Source: Liolophura sinensis (lineage: Eukaryota > Mollusca > Polyplacophora > Chitonida > Chitonidae). From it: a DNA stretch of 64,000 nt. Of this stretch, positions 12,212-24,110 are shown piece after piece. The DNA is taken from positions 2,292,160 through 2,356,159 of the forward strand of contig NC_088298.1 of NCBI RefSeq assembly GCF_032854445.1, written 5' to 3'. The notes below the pieces were generated by a model. It ran no database searches. It was not told the origin of the DNA and was given only the letters and a program-made list of their open reading frames with translations. Both the position numbers and the translations under genes were made by a program. Numbering within the stretch: position 1 is the first letter of the stretch; each line of letters begins with the position of its first letter.

Positions 12212-12354
12212 CAGTGCGCATGACCATACATATGGCGCGAAATGCAAAGTGGTGGGGCATAGTTACACATTTGTGTTCGGTAAAAAGACATACGGATTAT
12301 ATCACCGTATATCTGACACCATTAACTTAAATTTTATTTACTACAGTGCTTCTC

Positions 12355-12466
12355 CAAATTATCGAACTATCGACAACAGATGATGAGTAAGACAAGGTAT
12401 GTTATAAATTATCGGTATAAATTATCAAACTACCGACGACAGATGATGAATAAGACAAGGTATTCT
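12355..12466 (+). repeat. Two-copy direct repeat inside left end of element
   Basis: The segment with 'AATTATCGAACTATCGAC', 'ACAGATGATGAGTAAGACAA' and 'GGTAT' is repeated about 64 bases later with a few changes ('AAACTACCGACGACAGATGA'). It separates the terminal repeat from the 53-bp array. Confidence 0.75.
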
Positions 12467-12586
12467 AGGCCTATATCATAAGGATACAACAGCCCAAGGC
12501 CTCTCCAGACCCGTTTTCCCGACATGGGGTTCATAGGCCTATAGGACTATACAATATACAAGTACTTGGTATTTAACTTATTTAAC

Positions 12587-15500
12587 TTCCTGCAGGTATA
12601 AAATACAACATCCACGAGGAGGACGGTGGCTTATTTAATTCCCTGCAGGTATAAAATACAACATCCACGAGGAGGACGGTGGCTTATTTAACTTCCTGCA
12701 GGTATAAAATACAACATCCACGAGGAGGACGGTGGATTTTTTAACTTCCTGCAGGTATAAAATACACATCCACGAGGAGGACGGTGGTTAATTTACCTTC
12801 CTGTAGGTATAAAGTACAACATCCACGAGGAGGACGGTGGATAATTTAACTTCATATAGGTATAAAATACAACATCCACGAGGAGGACGGTGGCTAATTT
12901 AACTTCCTGTAGGTATAAAGTACAACATCCACGAGGAGGATGGTGGCTACTTTACCTTTCTCCAGGTATAAAGTACAACATCCACGAGGAGGACGGTGGC
13001 TAATTTAACTTCCTGCAGGTATAAAGTACAACATCCACGTGGAGGACGGTGGCTAATTTACCTTTCTCCAGGTACAAAGTACAACATCCACGATGAGGAC
13101 GGTGGCTAATTTAACTTCCTGCAGGTATAAAGCACAACATCCACGAGGAGAACGGCGGCTATTTAAACTTTCTCCAGGTATAAAGTACAACATCCACGAG
13201 GAGGACGGTGGCTAATTTACCTTCATATAGGTATAAAGTACAACATCCACGAGGGGGACGGTGGCTACTTTACCTTTCTCCAGGTATAAAGTACAACATC
13301 CACGAGGAGGACGGTGGCTAATTTACCTTTCTCCAGGTATAAAGTACAACATCCACGAGGAGGACGGTGGCTAATTTAACTTCCTGCAGGTATAAAGTAC
13401 AACATCCACGAGGAGGACGGTGGCTAATTTACCTTTCTCCAGGTATAAAGTACAACATCCACGAGGAGGACGGTGGCTAATTTACCTTTCTCCAGGTATA
13501 AAGTACAACATCCACGAGGAGGATGGTGGCTAATTTAACTTCCTGCAGGTATAAAATACAACATCCACGAGGAGGACGGTGGCTTATTTAACTTCCTGCA
13601 GGTATAAAGTACAACATCCACGAGGAGGACGGTGGCTAATTTACCTTTCTCCAGGTATAAAGTACAACATCCACGAGGAGGACGGTGGCTAATTTACCTT
13701 TCTCAAGGTATAAAGTACAACATCCACGAGGAGGACGGTGGCTAATTTACCTTCATATAGGTATAAAGTACAACATCCATGAGGAGGACAGTGTCTACTT
13801 TACCTTTCTCCAGGTATAAAGTACAACATCCACGACGAGGACGGTGGATTTTTTAACTTCCTGCAGGTATAAAATACACATCCATGAGGAGGACGGTGGC
13901 TAATTTACCTTCCTGTAGGTATAAAGTACAACATCCACGAGGAGGACGGTGGCTAATTTAACTTCCTGTAGGTATAAAATACAACATCCACGAGGAGGAC
14001 GGTGGCTAATTTAACTTCCTGATAGGTATAGAGTACAACATCCACGAGGAGGACGGTGGCTACTTTACCTTTCTCCAGGTACAAAGTACAACATCCACGA
14101 GGAGGACGGTGGCTAATTTACCTTTCTCCAGGTATAAAGTACAACATCCACGAGGAGGACGGTGGCTAATTTAACTTCCTGCAGGTATAAAGTACAACAT
14201 CCACGAGGAGGACGGTGGCTACTTTACCTTTCTGCAGGAATAAAGTACAACATCCACGAGGAGGACGGTGGCTAATTTACCTTTCTCCAGGTACAAAGTA
14301 CAACATCCACGATGAGGACGGTGGCTAATTTAACTTCCTGCAGGTATAAAGCACAACATCCACGAGGAGAACGGCGGCTACTTAAACTTTCTCCAGGTAT
14401 AAAGTACAACATCCACGAGGAGGACGGTGGCTAATTTACCTTCATATAGGTATAAAGTACAACATCCACGAGGAAAACGGTGGCTACTTTACCTTTCTCC
14501 AGGTATAAAGTACAACATCCACGAGGAGGACGGTGGCTAATTTACCTTTCTCCAGGTATAAAGTACAACATCCACGAGGAGGACGGTGGCTAATTTAACT
14601 TCCTGCAGGTATAAAGTACAACATCCACGAGGAGGACGGTGGCTACTTTACCTTTCTGCAGGAATAAAGTACAACATCCACGAGGAGGACGGTGGCTAAT
14701 TTACCTTTCTCCAGGTACAAAGTACAACATCCACGAGGAGGACGGTGGCTAATTTAACTTCCTGCAGGTATAAAGTACAACATCCACTAGGAGGACGATG
14801 GCTAATTTACCTTTCTCCAGGTATAAAGTACAACATCCACGAGGAGGACGGTGGCTAATTTACCTTTCTCCAGGTATAAAGTACAACATCCACGAGGAGG
14901 ATGGTGGCTAATTTAACTTCCTGCAGGTATAAAATACAACATCCACGAGGAGGACGGTGGCTTATTTAACTTCCTGCAGGTATAAAGTACAACATCCACG
15001 AGGAGGACGGTGGCTAATTTACCTTTCTCCAGGTATAAAGTACAACATCCACGAGGAGGACGGTGGCTAATTTACCTTTCTCCAGGTATAAAGTACAACA
15101 TCCACGAGGAGGACGGTGGCTAATTTACCTTCATATAGGTATAAAGTACAACATCCATGAGGAGGACGGTGGCTACTTTACCTTTCTCCAGGTATAAAGT
15201 ACAACATCCACGAGGAGGACGGTGGCTAATTTACCTTTCTCCAGGTATAAAGTACAACATCCACGAGGAGGACGGTGGCTAATTTAACTTCCTGCAGGTA
15301 TAAAGTACAACATCCACGAGGAGGACGGTGGCTACTTTACCTTTCTGCAGGAATAAAGTACAACATCCACGAGGAGGACGGTGGCTAATTTACCTTTCTC
15401 CAGGTACAAAGTACAACATCCACGAGGAGGACGGTGGCTAATTTAACTTCCTGCAGGTATAAAATACAACATCCACGAGGAGGACGGTGGCTAATTTACC

Positions 15501-18500
15501 TTTCTGCAGGAATAAAGTACAACATCCACGAGGAGGACGGTGGCTAATTTACCTTTCTCCAGGTATAAAGTACAACATCCACGAGGAGGATGGTGGCTAA
15601 TTTAACTTCCTGCAGGTATAAAATACAACATCCACGAGGAGGACGGTGGCTTATTTAACTTTCTGCAGGTATAAAGTACAACATCCACGAGGAGGACGGT
15701 GGCTAATTTACCTTTCTCCAGGTATAAAGTACAACATCCACGAGGAGGACGGTGGCTAATTTACCTTTCTCCAGGTATAAAGTACAACATCCACGAGGAG
15801 GACGGTGGCTAATTTACCTTCATATAGGTATAAAGTACAACATCCATGAGGAGGACGGTGGCTACTTTACCTTTCTCCAGGTATAAAGTACAGCATCCAC
15901 GAGGAGGACGGTGGATTTTTTAACTTCCTGCAGGTATAAAATACACATCCATGAGGAGGACGGTGGCTAATTTACCTTCCTGTAGGTATAAAGTACAACA
16001 TCCACGAGGAGGACGGTGGCTAATTTAACTTCCTGTAGGTATAAAATACAACATCCACGAGGAGGACGGTGGCTAATTTAACTTCCTGTAGGTATAAAGT
16101 ACAACATCCACGAGGAGGACGGTGGCTACTTTACCTTTCTCCAGGTATAAAGTACAACATCCACGAGGAGGACGGTGGCTAATTTACCTTTCTCCAGGTA
16201 TAAAGTACAACATCCACGAGGAGGACGGTGGCTAATTTAACTTCCTGCAGGTATAAAGTACAACATCCACGAGGAGGACGGTGGCTACTTTACCTTTCTG
16301 CAGGAATAAAGTACAACATCCACGAGGAGGACGGTGGCTAATTTACCTTTCTCCAGGTACAAAGTACAACATCCACGATGAGGACGGTGGCTAATTTAAC
16401 TTCCTGCAGGTATAAAGCACAACATCCACGAGGAGAACGGCGGCTACTTAAACTTTCTCCAGGTATAAAGTACAACATCCACGAGGAGGACGGTGGCTAA
16501 TTTACCTTCATATAGGTATAAAGTACAACATCCACGAGGAAAACGGTGGCTACTTTACCTTTCTCCAGGTATAAAGTACAACATCCACGAGGAGGATGGT
16601 GGCTAATTTACCTTTCTCCAGGTATAAAGTACAACATCCACGAGGAGGACGGTGGCTAATTTAACTTCCTGCAGGTATAAAGTACAACATCCACGAGGAG
16701 GACGGTGGCTACTTTACCTTTCTGCAGGAATAAAGTACAACATCCACGAGGAGGACGGTGGCTAATTTACCTTTCTCCAGGTACAAAGTACAACATCCAC
16801 GAGGAGGACGGTGGCTAATTTAACTTCCTGCAGGTATAAAGTACAACATCCACTAGGAGGACGATGGCTAATTTACCTTTCTCCAGGTATAAAGTACAAC
16901 ATCCACGAGGAGGACGGTGGCTAGTTTACCTTTCTCCAGGTATAAAGTACAACATCCACGAGGAGGATGGTGGCTAATTTAACTTCCTGCAGGTATAAAA
17001 TACAACATCCACGAGGAGGACGGTGGCTTATTTAACTTCCTGCAGGTATAAAGTACAACATCCACGAGGAGGACGGTGGCTAATTTACCTTTCTCCAGGT
17101 ATAAAGTACAACATCCACGAGGAGGACGGTGGCTAATTTAACTTCCTGTAGGTATAAAATACAACATCCACGAGGAGGACGGTGGCTTATTTAACTTCCT
17201 GCAGGTATAAAGTACAACATCCACGAGGAGGACGGTGGCTAATTTACCTTTCTCCAGGTATAAAGTACAACATCCACGACGAGGACGGTGGCTAATTTAA
17301 CTTCCTTTAGGTGTAAAGTACAACATCCACGAGGAGGACGGTGGCTAATTTATCTTTCTCCAGGTATAAAGTACAACATCCACGAGGAGGACGGTGGCTA
17401 ATTTACCTTATTGCAGGTATAAAGTACAACATCCACGAGGAGGACGGTGGCTAATTTACCTTCATATAGGTATAAAGTACAACATCCACGACGCGGACGG
17501 TGACTAATTTATGTTCTTTTAGGTATAGGGTACAAAATCCATGAGGAGGATGGTGGCTAATTTACCTTCCTATAGGTATAAGGTACAACATCCACGAGGA
17601 GGACGGTGGCTAATTGACCTTCCTACAGGAATAAGGTACAACATCCACGAGGAGGACGGTGGCTAATTTACCTTCCTACAGGTATAAAGTACAACATCCA
17701 CGAGGAGGACGGTGGCTAATTTACCTTTCTACAGGTATCAGGAACATCCACGAGGAGGACGGTGGCTTATTTACCTTCCTGCAGGTATAAAGTACAGCAT
17801 CCACGAGGAGGACGGTGGCTAATTTACCTTCCTTCAGGTATCATGAACAACATCCATGAGGAGGACGGTGGATGCTTTGCCTTCCTATACGTACAGAGTA
17901 CAACATCCACGAGGAGGACGGTGGCTAATTTACATCCCTATATGTATAAAGTACAACATCCACGACGAGGGCGGTGGCTTCTTTACCTTCCTTTAGCTAT
18001 AAAGTACAACATCCACGAGGAGGACGGTGGCTAATTTATCTTCCTATAGGTATAGAGTACAACATCCACGAGGTGGACGGTGGCTTTTTTACATCCCTAT
18101 AAGTATAAGGTACAACATCCACGAGGAGGACGGTGGCTAATTTACATCCCTATAGGGTTAAAGTACAACATCCACGAGGAGGACGGTGGCTTTTTTACAT
18201 CCCTATAAGTATAAGGTACAACATCCACGAGGAGGACGGTGGCTAATTTACATCCCTATAGGGTTAAAGTACTACATCCACGAGGAGGACGGTGCCTAAT
18301 TTATCTTCCTATAGGTATAAGATACAACATCCACGAGGAGGACGGTCAGTAATTTAAGTTCCTATAAGTTTAAAGTACAAAATCCATGAGGAGGACGGTG
18401 GCTAATTTACATTCCTGTAGGTATAAAGTACAACATCCACGAGGAGGACGGTGGCTAATTTAACTTCCTGTAGGTATAAAGTACAACATCCACGAGGAGG

Positions 18501-18690
18501 ACGGTGGCTAATTTACCTTCCTGCAGGTATAAAGTACAACATCAATGAGGAGGACGATGACTAATTTATGTTGCTATAGGTATGAAGTACAACATCCATA
18601 AGGAGGACAGTGTTTAATTGACGTTTTTACAGGTATCAGGTACAAAATCTACGAGGAGGACGGTGACTAATTTACCATCCTTTTTTCCTC
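12587..18690 (+). repeat. Left 53-bp minisatellite array (~115 copies)
   Basis: Each unit runs GGTATAAAGTACAACATCCA, CGAGGAGGACGGTGGCTAAT, TTACCTTTCTCCA. The CATCCACGAGGAGGACGGTGG part is nearly invariant. The last 13-15 bases exist as a few alternating variants (ACCTTTCTCCA, AACTTCCTGCA, ACCTTCATATA). Copies right of about 17500 are more diverged. Variant order repeats at long range, giving blocks of 23 and 39 units. The unit length is not a multiple of three and stops occur in all frames, so it is not coding. Confidence 0.97.
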
Positions 18691-20029
18691 GCAGATGGGA
18701 AAAGCCCAACACGAACGAGAACAAACCGATTTTGCCTTTCTCTACATGTACGTAGATGAGAAAATTATTATAGAGCCTTAGAATATAATCCTCGAATCAC
18801 AGAATATGAGAAATCCAGTGACCACCAATTCCGGACAGTTGAATAAAAAAAGTCAAAAATAAAAAAAGTAAAAAATAACCACATTCTGGTTTAAATATAT
18901 GTATTTTAAGGAGCCCTCGCGCAGTGCCATAACCCATCCCCATGGAGAGTTTGCCAACAGAAACTCTAATTCAACAAGTCCCTTTCCCTAAAACTGGTTA
19001 CAACATTGTATTCATCGGGTTTGCAAAAACCTTTACAGAAAAACTATTATAAACTGAAGAACGCTTTACTGAGATGTAAGGATAAAAGTTGTGTTTTAAT
19101 ACATATGCTGCAGTATCCTAGGCAATTTTATTAGTGTATTAACTCTCTTGTACATTCTAAGATTCTATACATGTGTAAGTGAGGCAATGAATGGTATGGT
19201 GGTGGAATGGAAAATACATTATTGGTGTAGGCTATTTGTACAAGGCATATAGCCATGATACAATGATAACGATGATATAAAATACACATTGTCAACTCAT
19301 CAGTCATCTATTATTTACATACACAGCATGCCAGTTACGATTCAGTACTGCTGATTAAGCGGTGTGCTCTTAATTGTTCACTTTTTTTAAGTGGCGTGTG
19401 AAACGATGAATGTTCAGTTTGACAGCATCTTCGTCTTGCTTCTGGTAAAGATATGTGCAGTTTGTTGGATACAAGTAGTGCGACTACATCCCGAACCAAA
19501 GCTTCCTTACATCTCCTATTCCTGACTGTCCCTTCGTACCTACAAAGAAAAAATGTGAACAGAATGCAATCCTGTTAAAGGCTTCCTATTCATTTGTAAA
19601 AGACTGAAATCTGGAAATGTATATAGATTGCTACTAATTAAACATATATGCCTGCACACTTTTTAGCAAGTCATGCGCGGAACAAAATTATGAAATTATA
19701 ATGATAAATAATTAAACACACATCTACATGTAAATGACTATTTGATGACTGCAATATTCTTAGTTACTTTCCTCCTTTTTATGGCTTTAGTCTTGTCAAA
19801 TGTTTATACACATTTGAACAGTCTGTATATAGATAACTTGAAAGCTGGAAAGCCATTCCGATACTACTCCATGCATAACTGGAGCCAAAATAGCCATATC
19901 TAATCATACCAAAAAATAAAAACAAATAGATAAAATACAAGGTAAATACAAACCCATCCACATTTAAAATCTTCTGAATTCGCTCGGCTCCTAATAGCTG
20001 GACTAGCTTGTGTACAAGTGCTTTAACTC
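18690..20029. other. Transposon core between left array and transposase end; no gene seen
   Basis: AT-rich sequence with no convincing exon on either strand. It presumably holds the 3' untranslated part of the minus-strand transposase gene. The array's degenerate last unit fades into 'CCTCGCAGATGGGAAAAG' at about 18688. Confidence 0.5.
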
Positions 20030-20885
20030 TTATAGAGTGGAGCCCAAAAGTATGTTCTCTTGGACTTTAGTATCCGTTAATCCACAGGCTGATGGTTCCC
20101 CACGTCCACTTTCAGAAGTATTGGCGATCTCTTCATTCGTCTCGCCATGTTCATACTCCCAGTCGACAACAATTTCAGATCAAACAGGCGTCTGGATGGT
20201 GTCATCCGTGAGTGTGGGTTGCACAGCTTCGGTTAGATATTTCTGACAGACCTGTCCAAATTGATTGTAGAACAATCCCTGTCCAAATCTTGTCGTTTGT
20301 TTACGAAGGAGTTCTCGGTTTCATCTGACGTTTCTGAGCTGTATTATGAGTCGAAAAAGAAAAATATGTTTGACCGGGGACATGTTATTTAAATAATAGA
20401 TGTCCCGTTTCAGAGAGCTGAAGAGTTGCTCCACCGCTTGGGTGTCAATGATTCCACTAAGCTCAGGCAGCAGGGAAGACCGTCAGAGTATCTCTTGCCT
20501 GCTCTTACAGTTTTCTTGGTGGAACCAGTCTATGAGCGCATAGTGTACGTCAGATCCTGTGACGGGGTTTTTGTTCGATTCGACACAGTCGGGGGAAAAA
20601 TGGGATTTGTCAGAAATTCGGCCCCGCAATCCAGCTCTCTTTTTTCGGCTCTTGCAATGTTTAAATCTGTATCAGGTGCCAGTCTTCCTTCGTTTGGGGA
20701 ATAAAAATGTGGAATTATTTTGTTGGCCTGTCTTGCCAGTAGATACGCTATGTCGCAGACGGTGATATTAGGTCGATGTTTCATAGATCTTTCAATGTCG
20801 AGATAATCCCTTGAACTTTCAGACCGCAGCAAGCTTTTAATGGCATGAACAACACCGTGATGGCAACAACCAACCGCCCATCCTC
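20030..20885 (-). pseudogene. Transposase exon 9: catalytic-region and C-terminal piece
   Basis: Acceptor ATTCTTCTAG|GAGG. The first frame gives 'GGWAVGCCHHGVVHAIKSLL', 'RSESSRDYLDIERSMKHRPN', 'ITVCDIAYLLARQANK' and 'FYSPNEGRLAPDTDLNIA', typical of the family; the Asp in VCDIA is a likely catalytic residue. After a T5C5 run near 20595 the sense frame shifts: 'GSDVHYALIDWFHQENC', 'IIDTQAVEQLFSSLKRDIYY' and 'NNMSPVKHIFLFRLIIQLRN'. The 'NTQAVEQLFSSLK' block, with its Glu, is the usual late motif. Three TGA codons interrupt the C-terminal frame before the natural TAA at 20030-20032. Confidence 0.8.
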
Positions 20886-21031
20886 CTAGAAGAATAAAGA
20901 ACGTATTTAAGGATAATAAACTTCTTGATGGCTGAGTGATTTTAAGCGTCACAGCCAAAGAGAACGATTTAATAAATACAATGACAGTTTAACTGATGTT
21001 GTATCACCTAAAAATGCTCATGTGAGGAAAC

Positions 21032-21156
21032 CTGCCATGTTTATATTTGGCCATATCTAATTGAGTTTATGCGGTTCACTCCAGGTGATCATATCAACAG
21101 AGTACCCTTCTGCTTTAACACCCACTTCACGACACATTTTTCGGATTGTCGACACC
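21032..21156 (-). pseudogene. Transposase exon 8: SAP-like segment
   Basis: 'VSTIRKMCREVGVKAEGYSV' resembles the short SAP-like helix pair that precedes 'GGWA' in relatives. A single extra G at the acceptor (TTTTGACAG|G|GTGTCG) breaks the phase coming from exon 7, and a TAG lies at 21057-21059. The donor GGCAG|GTTTCC is usable. Confidence 0.65.
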
Positions 21157-21237
21157 CTGTCAAAAGATATGAGAATTTTTTGGTTTGAGCTGTGTTGAAG
21201 CTTTTGTGTTCATCATTATTTCTTTACAGTCTTTATA

Positions 21238-21346
21238 AATATGGTCGTGGGTTTCCCCCGGGATCTGCCCATAATGCTGGCCGCCGTCAGCATAAGTGAA
21301 ATATTCTTGAGTACGGCGTGAAACACCAATCAAATAAATAACTAAA
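21238..21346 (+). repeat. 5'-truncated SINE copy inside the transposase gene
   Basis: Begins 'ATGGTCGTGGGTTTCCCCCG', then 'ATAATGCTGGCCGCCGTC', 'AAATATTCTTGAGTACGGCG' and an (AAAT)n-like tail. Sits in the intron between exons 7 and 8. Confidence 0.82.
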
Positions 21347-21606
21347 TCTTCATAATACTATTCCACCCTATATATCCGCGAAATTTAAATGCAGCGAATT
21401 TGTTTTCGAAGCAAATGACCGAAAATTAATGTCAGAGAAAAAAGGCATTTGCATCATACAGATAAACGTTGAGAGAATATAGGATAAAATATCCCCAGAT
21501 AAGTACATGCACTTTGAAGTAAGTGCAAATACCCTTAACTCTTAAACGTTCTCTTTTCACGTGAGTGCATACAGTAAATTGTTATTACATCCTACACTGG
21601 AAATAC

Positions 21607-21794
21607 CTTTTCATCCTTTAACATGTTCATGATGGTTTCTTCTGGCATCGGTTCGGACACGGGGTCTGCATTATCCTTGTTTATACTTTGAGAACATTTC
21701 TTTATTTCCGTGTTGTAAATCAAGTCACCACTGCGAGAGTTTTCGCCAATCCAAGGACTCCAAAACTCGTAGGACGGAGTTATGGTATTTTGTT
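21607..21794 (-). pseudogene. Transposase exon 7: 'FWSPWIG' exon
   Basis: Branch-site-like CTAAC, a pyrimidine tract and acceptor CTTGCTTCAG|AACA; donor GAAAAG|GTATTT; 188 nt. 'PSYEFWSPWIGENSRSGDLI' and 'YNTEIKKC' match the conserved 'FWAPWIG...NTE' motif of relatives. The reading frame is clean across this exon. Confidence 0.8.
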
Positions 21795-21847
21795 CTGAAG
21801 CAAGGGAGAACAACCTGTTAGTAGTTAACCTCATTTGCTAATCACCT

Positions 21848-22088
21848 GGCCCCTGTTCCACAAAGCAGTCGTAAACTAGGTTGATTGTAACTACCATGAC
21901 AACTCATGTTAACGAGATAGGTAGCTATGGTAGTTACAATCAGCTTAGCCTACGTTTGCTTTGGGCCCTGTTCCACAAAGCAGCCTTATTCTAAGCTGAT
22001 TATAACTACCATGACAACCCATGTAAAAGAGATGGGCAGCCATGTTAGTTACAATAACCTTCGCCTACGATTGCTTTGTGGGACAGGG
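21848..22088. mobile_element. Two tandem ~120-bp palindromic MITEs
   Basis: Each copy starts 'CCCTGTTCCACAAAGCAG' and ends with its inverse ('GCTTTGTGGGACAGGG' in the second), with 'AACTACCATGACAAC' and 'GTTAGTTACAAT' mirrored inside. The first copy's right end is shortened and fuses with the start of the second at 21963. Lies in the intron between transposase exons 6 and 7. Confidence 0.8.
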
Positions 22089-22253
22089 TCGAGATCAATC
22101 ATTGCTTTCAGTTGAAAATACACACTGTCTTACATTTTCGGACTGGAAGATTGTATCGTGAAAGGTCTTTAAATTTAGACGTAGAGCTTCACTAGTTGTG
22201 CAGTAAATTTTGTAGTCTAAAATTTGACTACCTTTAGCATATTGATATCTTAC

Positions 22254-22370
22254 CCGGTCGAGTGCCAGGGTTTCTTACGCTGTTCTCAACTGCAGACCAG
22301 AAAGCCTTAGCATCAACCGTGTCAGAAACTTCACCAGACGGAATGGACAAATCAGACACGGAAAGATAAC
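22254..22370 (-). pseudogene. Transposase exon 6: 'AFWSAVEN' exon
   Basis: Encodes 'SDLSIPSGEVSDTVDAKAFW' then 'SAVENSVRNPGTRPG', matching the family's 'GKVDADAFW' block. The donor CGACCGG|GTAAGA at 22254/22253 leaves phase 1, which joins exactly to exon 7 (G|AA). The upstream boundary is approximate because the acceptor is unclear. Confidence 0.7.
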
Positions 22371-22535
22371 AAAGTGACGTCGTTATTGACTTATAGTTGA
22401 GTGTGTAGCATTTTCATGTGACCACAAAACCATAACAGATGTATATCACTGAATAACTTGTACTTCATTTGCGTGTTGGTACATATATACATCTACCTCC
22501 ACCTTCATGACGTGTAAAGTATCTGCCCTTACCTA

Positions 22536-23185
22536 TGGCAAGCCATTTCGGCCTAATTCAGATATCTTGAATTTATTTCAAGATATCTTGAATTAATTTT
22601 CAGATATCTGCAATTCATTTCTAGATTTCTTAAATAGCAGCCTTGTGTTAATATATAGATCATGTATTTCACATATCTGAAAATCCTTTCCAGACATCAA
22701 AAATTCTTTTGAACATATCTCGAATAAAAAACAAGGATGCACATAACCGTAAAAGAGCCACAGAAACTGCGCCAAAATGTACAAAATGCAATAACTCCTC
22801 CCTGAGCGGAAACAGAATTAGTACAGATCTGCTCATGCGCACTGCAAGCCATCATGGCTGATCGTGGTGATATAATTAAGGAGCATACATTTTGTTCACA
22901 TAAATAACCAGACAAATGTAGGGCACCTATCACAAAGAGACTTCCAGATATATCAAATTGACATCTATTTAATAGATCTTGAATTCATTTTGTTATATCT
23001 GAAATGCTTTTTGTGATATATGCAGCACGAAATTTATTTTAGATATCTTAAAATGAATTTCAGATGTCTGAAAATGATTTCCAGATATGTCCAAATGAAC
23101 TCAAGATATCTGAAATGAATTCAAGACATCTTGACTGAATTCAAAATGTCTTAAATAAATGCTCTAAGGCCGGAACGGCTTGCCA
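22536..23185. mobile_element. 650-bp inverted-repeat element rich in GATATCT
   Basis: The left end TGGCAAGCCATTTCGGCCTA is mirrored on the right by 'AAGGCCGGAACGGCTTGCCA'; both are followed outside by TA, a possible TA target duplication. The arms contain repeated 'CAGATATCTGAAAT'- and 'AAGATATCTTGAATT'-like steps (22555-22740, 22940-23160). Non-autonomous. Intronic in the transposase gene, so younger than it. Confidence 0.75.
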
Positions 23186-23553
23186 TAATAAGTAACAGTA
23201 AGATATGTCGGAAATTTTGACTTTATACTTCCAGGATAAATAATTATTTAACACCATCAGAGTTTTAGAATTTATCAACAATCCAAATATGACCTAGTCC
23301 GATGGCTTAGGAAACCACTTTCAATTTTATGCTTTTGGCATGAAAGTTGACATGTATGGGCAGGTAATCGAATATGTATTTATGGTTTTGCTGTTGGGGT
23401 GTTAATGTTAATATTGCTGGATATCTAGAGTGCTTTTTACCACGTTTATACATGTCATTGTGTAACATTAAATCTAATCTTCTGATTCAGAATATTCAGA
23501 AATGTATATCATCCAATTACATGTCTTGTCATATACGCTGCATGCCCACCTAC

Positions 23554-23756
23554 CTGAATGGCGGAACGCTACTTTGCGACAGGTGTCGAAGATAAGTATG
23601 GAAGGGTGATACCCACAAAGGACACAATGGAAACCTGTAATCGTGGTCAGTACATGCCTCGAAATGTAGGTATGCTTGATGTAAAGTGTAGGTATCAACA
23701 TTCTCTCCGATCATTTCTTGAAGCATGGCAACAGACCGCCCTGTTGCAACGTGGTT
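23554..23756 (-). pseudogene. Transposase exon 5: 'HFEA...CGYHP' exon
   Basis: Acceptor TGTTTTCAG|AACC; donor CATTCAG|GTAGGT; 203 nt. Encodes 'TYTLHQAYLHFEACTDHDY' and, one frame over, 'TGFHCVLCGYHPSILIFDTC' with 'RKVAF'. The CxLCGxHP zinc-knuckle motif is a hallmark of the HMGXB3-like family. The single-base frame change lies near 23640. Confidence 0.82.
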
Positions 23757-23970
23757 CTGAAAACAATTAAAACGTCAAAATTTTATCTTCAATATTGATA
23801 ACTGAAGTTTTAGTAAGTATATAATGACTTGAGATAACATTAAACTGGAAGATTTGTTGATGTTAAATTTTCTGTTAAAATCTACATGCTGCATGCTCAA
23901 TAGAGTAAATAAATAAAATAGAATAAATCTGACATTTTATCATTAATAAACATAAAACACTTCAGAGTAC

Positions 23971-24110
23971 CTGTAGTCCAGCTCTGATGAAAAGACATAC
24001 ATCAAGCCCAAGGAAAATGACATCATTGAAGTTATGAATGCCTTCGTTCCATTCTTTATGTTGATACAACAATTGGCATGGTTTGCATACCTTGTTGTAT
24101 ACGGTTATAT
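23971..24110 (-). pseudogene. Transposase exon 4: 'EGIHNFND' exon
   Basis: Acceptor TCTCTTTCAG|ATAT; donor CTACAG|GTACTC; 140 nt, clean frame. Encodes 'DITVYNKVCKPCQLLYQHKE' and 'WNEGIHNFNDVIFLGLDVCL', including the paired-Cys CKPC and the highly conserved GIHNFND motif. Confidence 0.83.

Noticed and set aside
17762-18034. Open frame through the 53-bp array with repeating 'NIHEEDGG' peptides
   Set aside because: The unit length is not a multiple of three, other units carry stops in all frames, and the frame survives only where unit lengths happen to vary. It is a repeat artefact.
12587-18690. CRISPR-like pattern (conserved ~30 bases alternating with variable ~22 bases)
   Set aside because: The variable part is a few recurring variants, not unique spacers. 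The DNA is eukaryotic with introns and SINEs, and there are no cas genes.
20180-20485. In-frame TGA codons as selenocysteine
   Set aside because: No selenoprotein family match and no visible SECIS-like structure; the gene also has frameshifts and a TAG, so decay is simpler.
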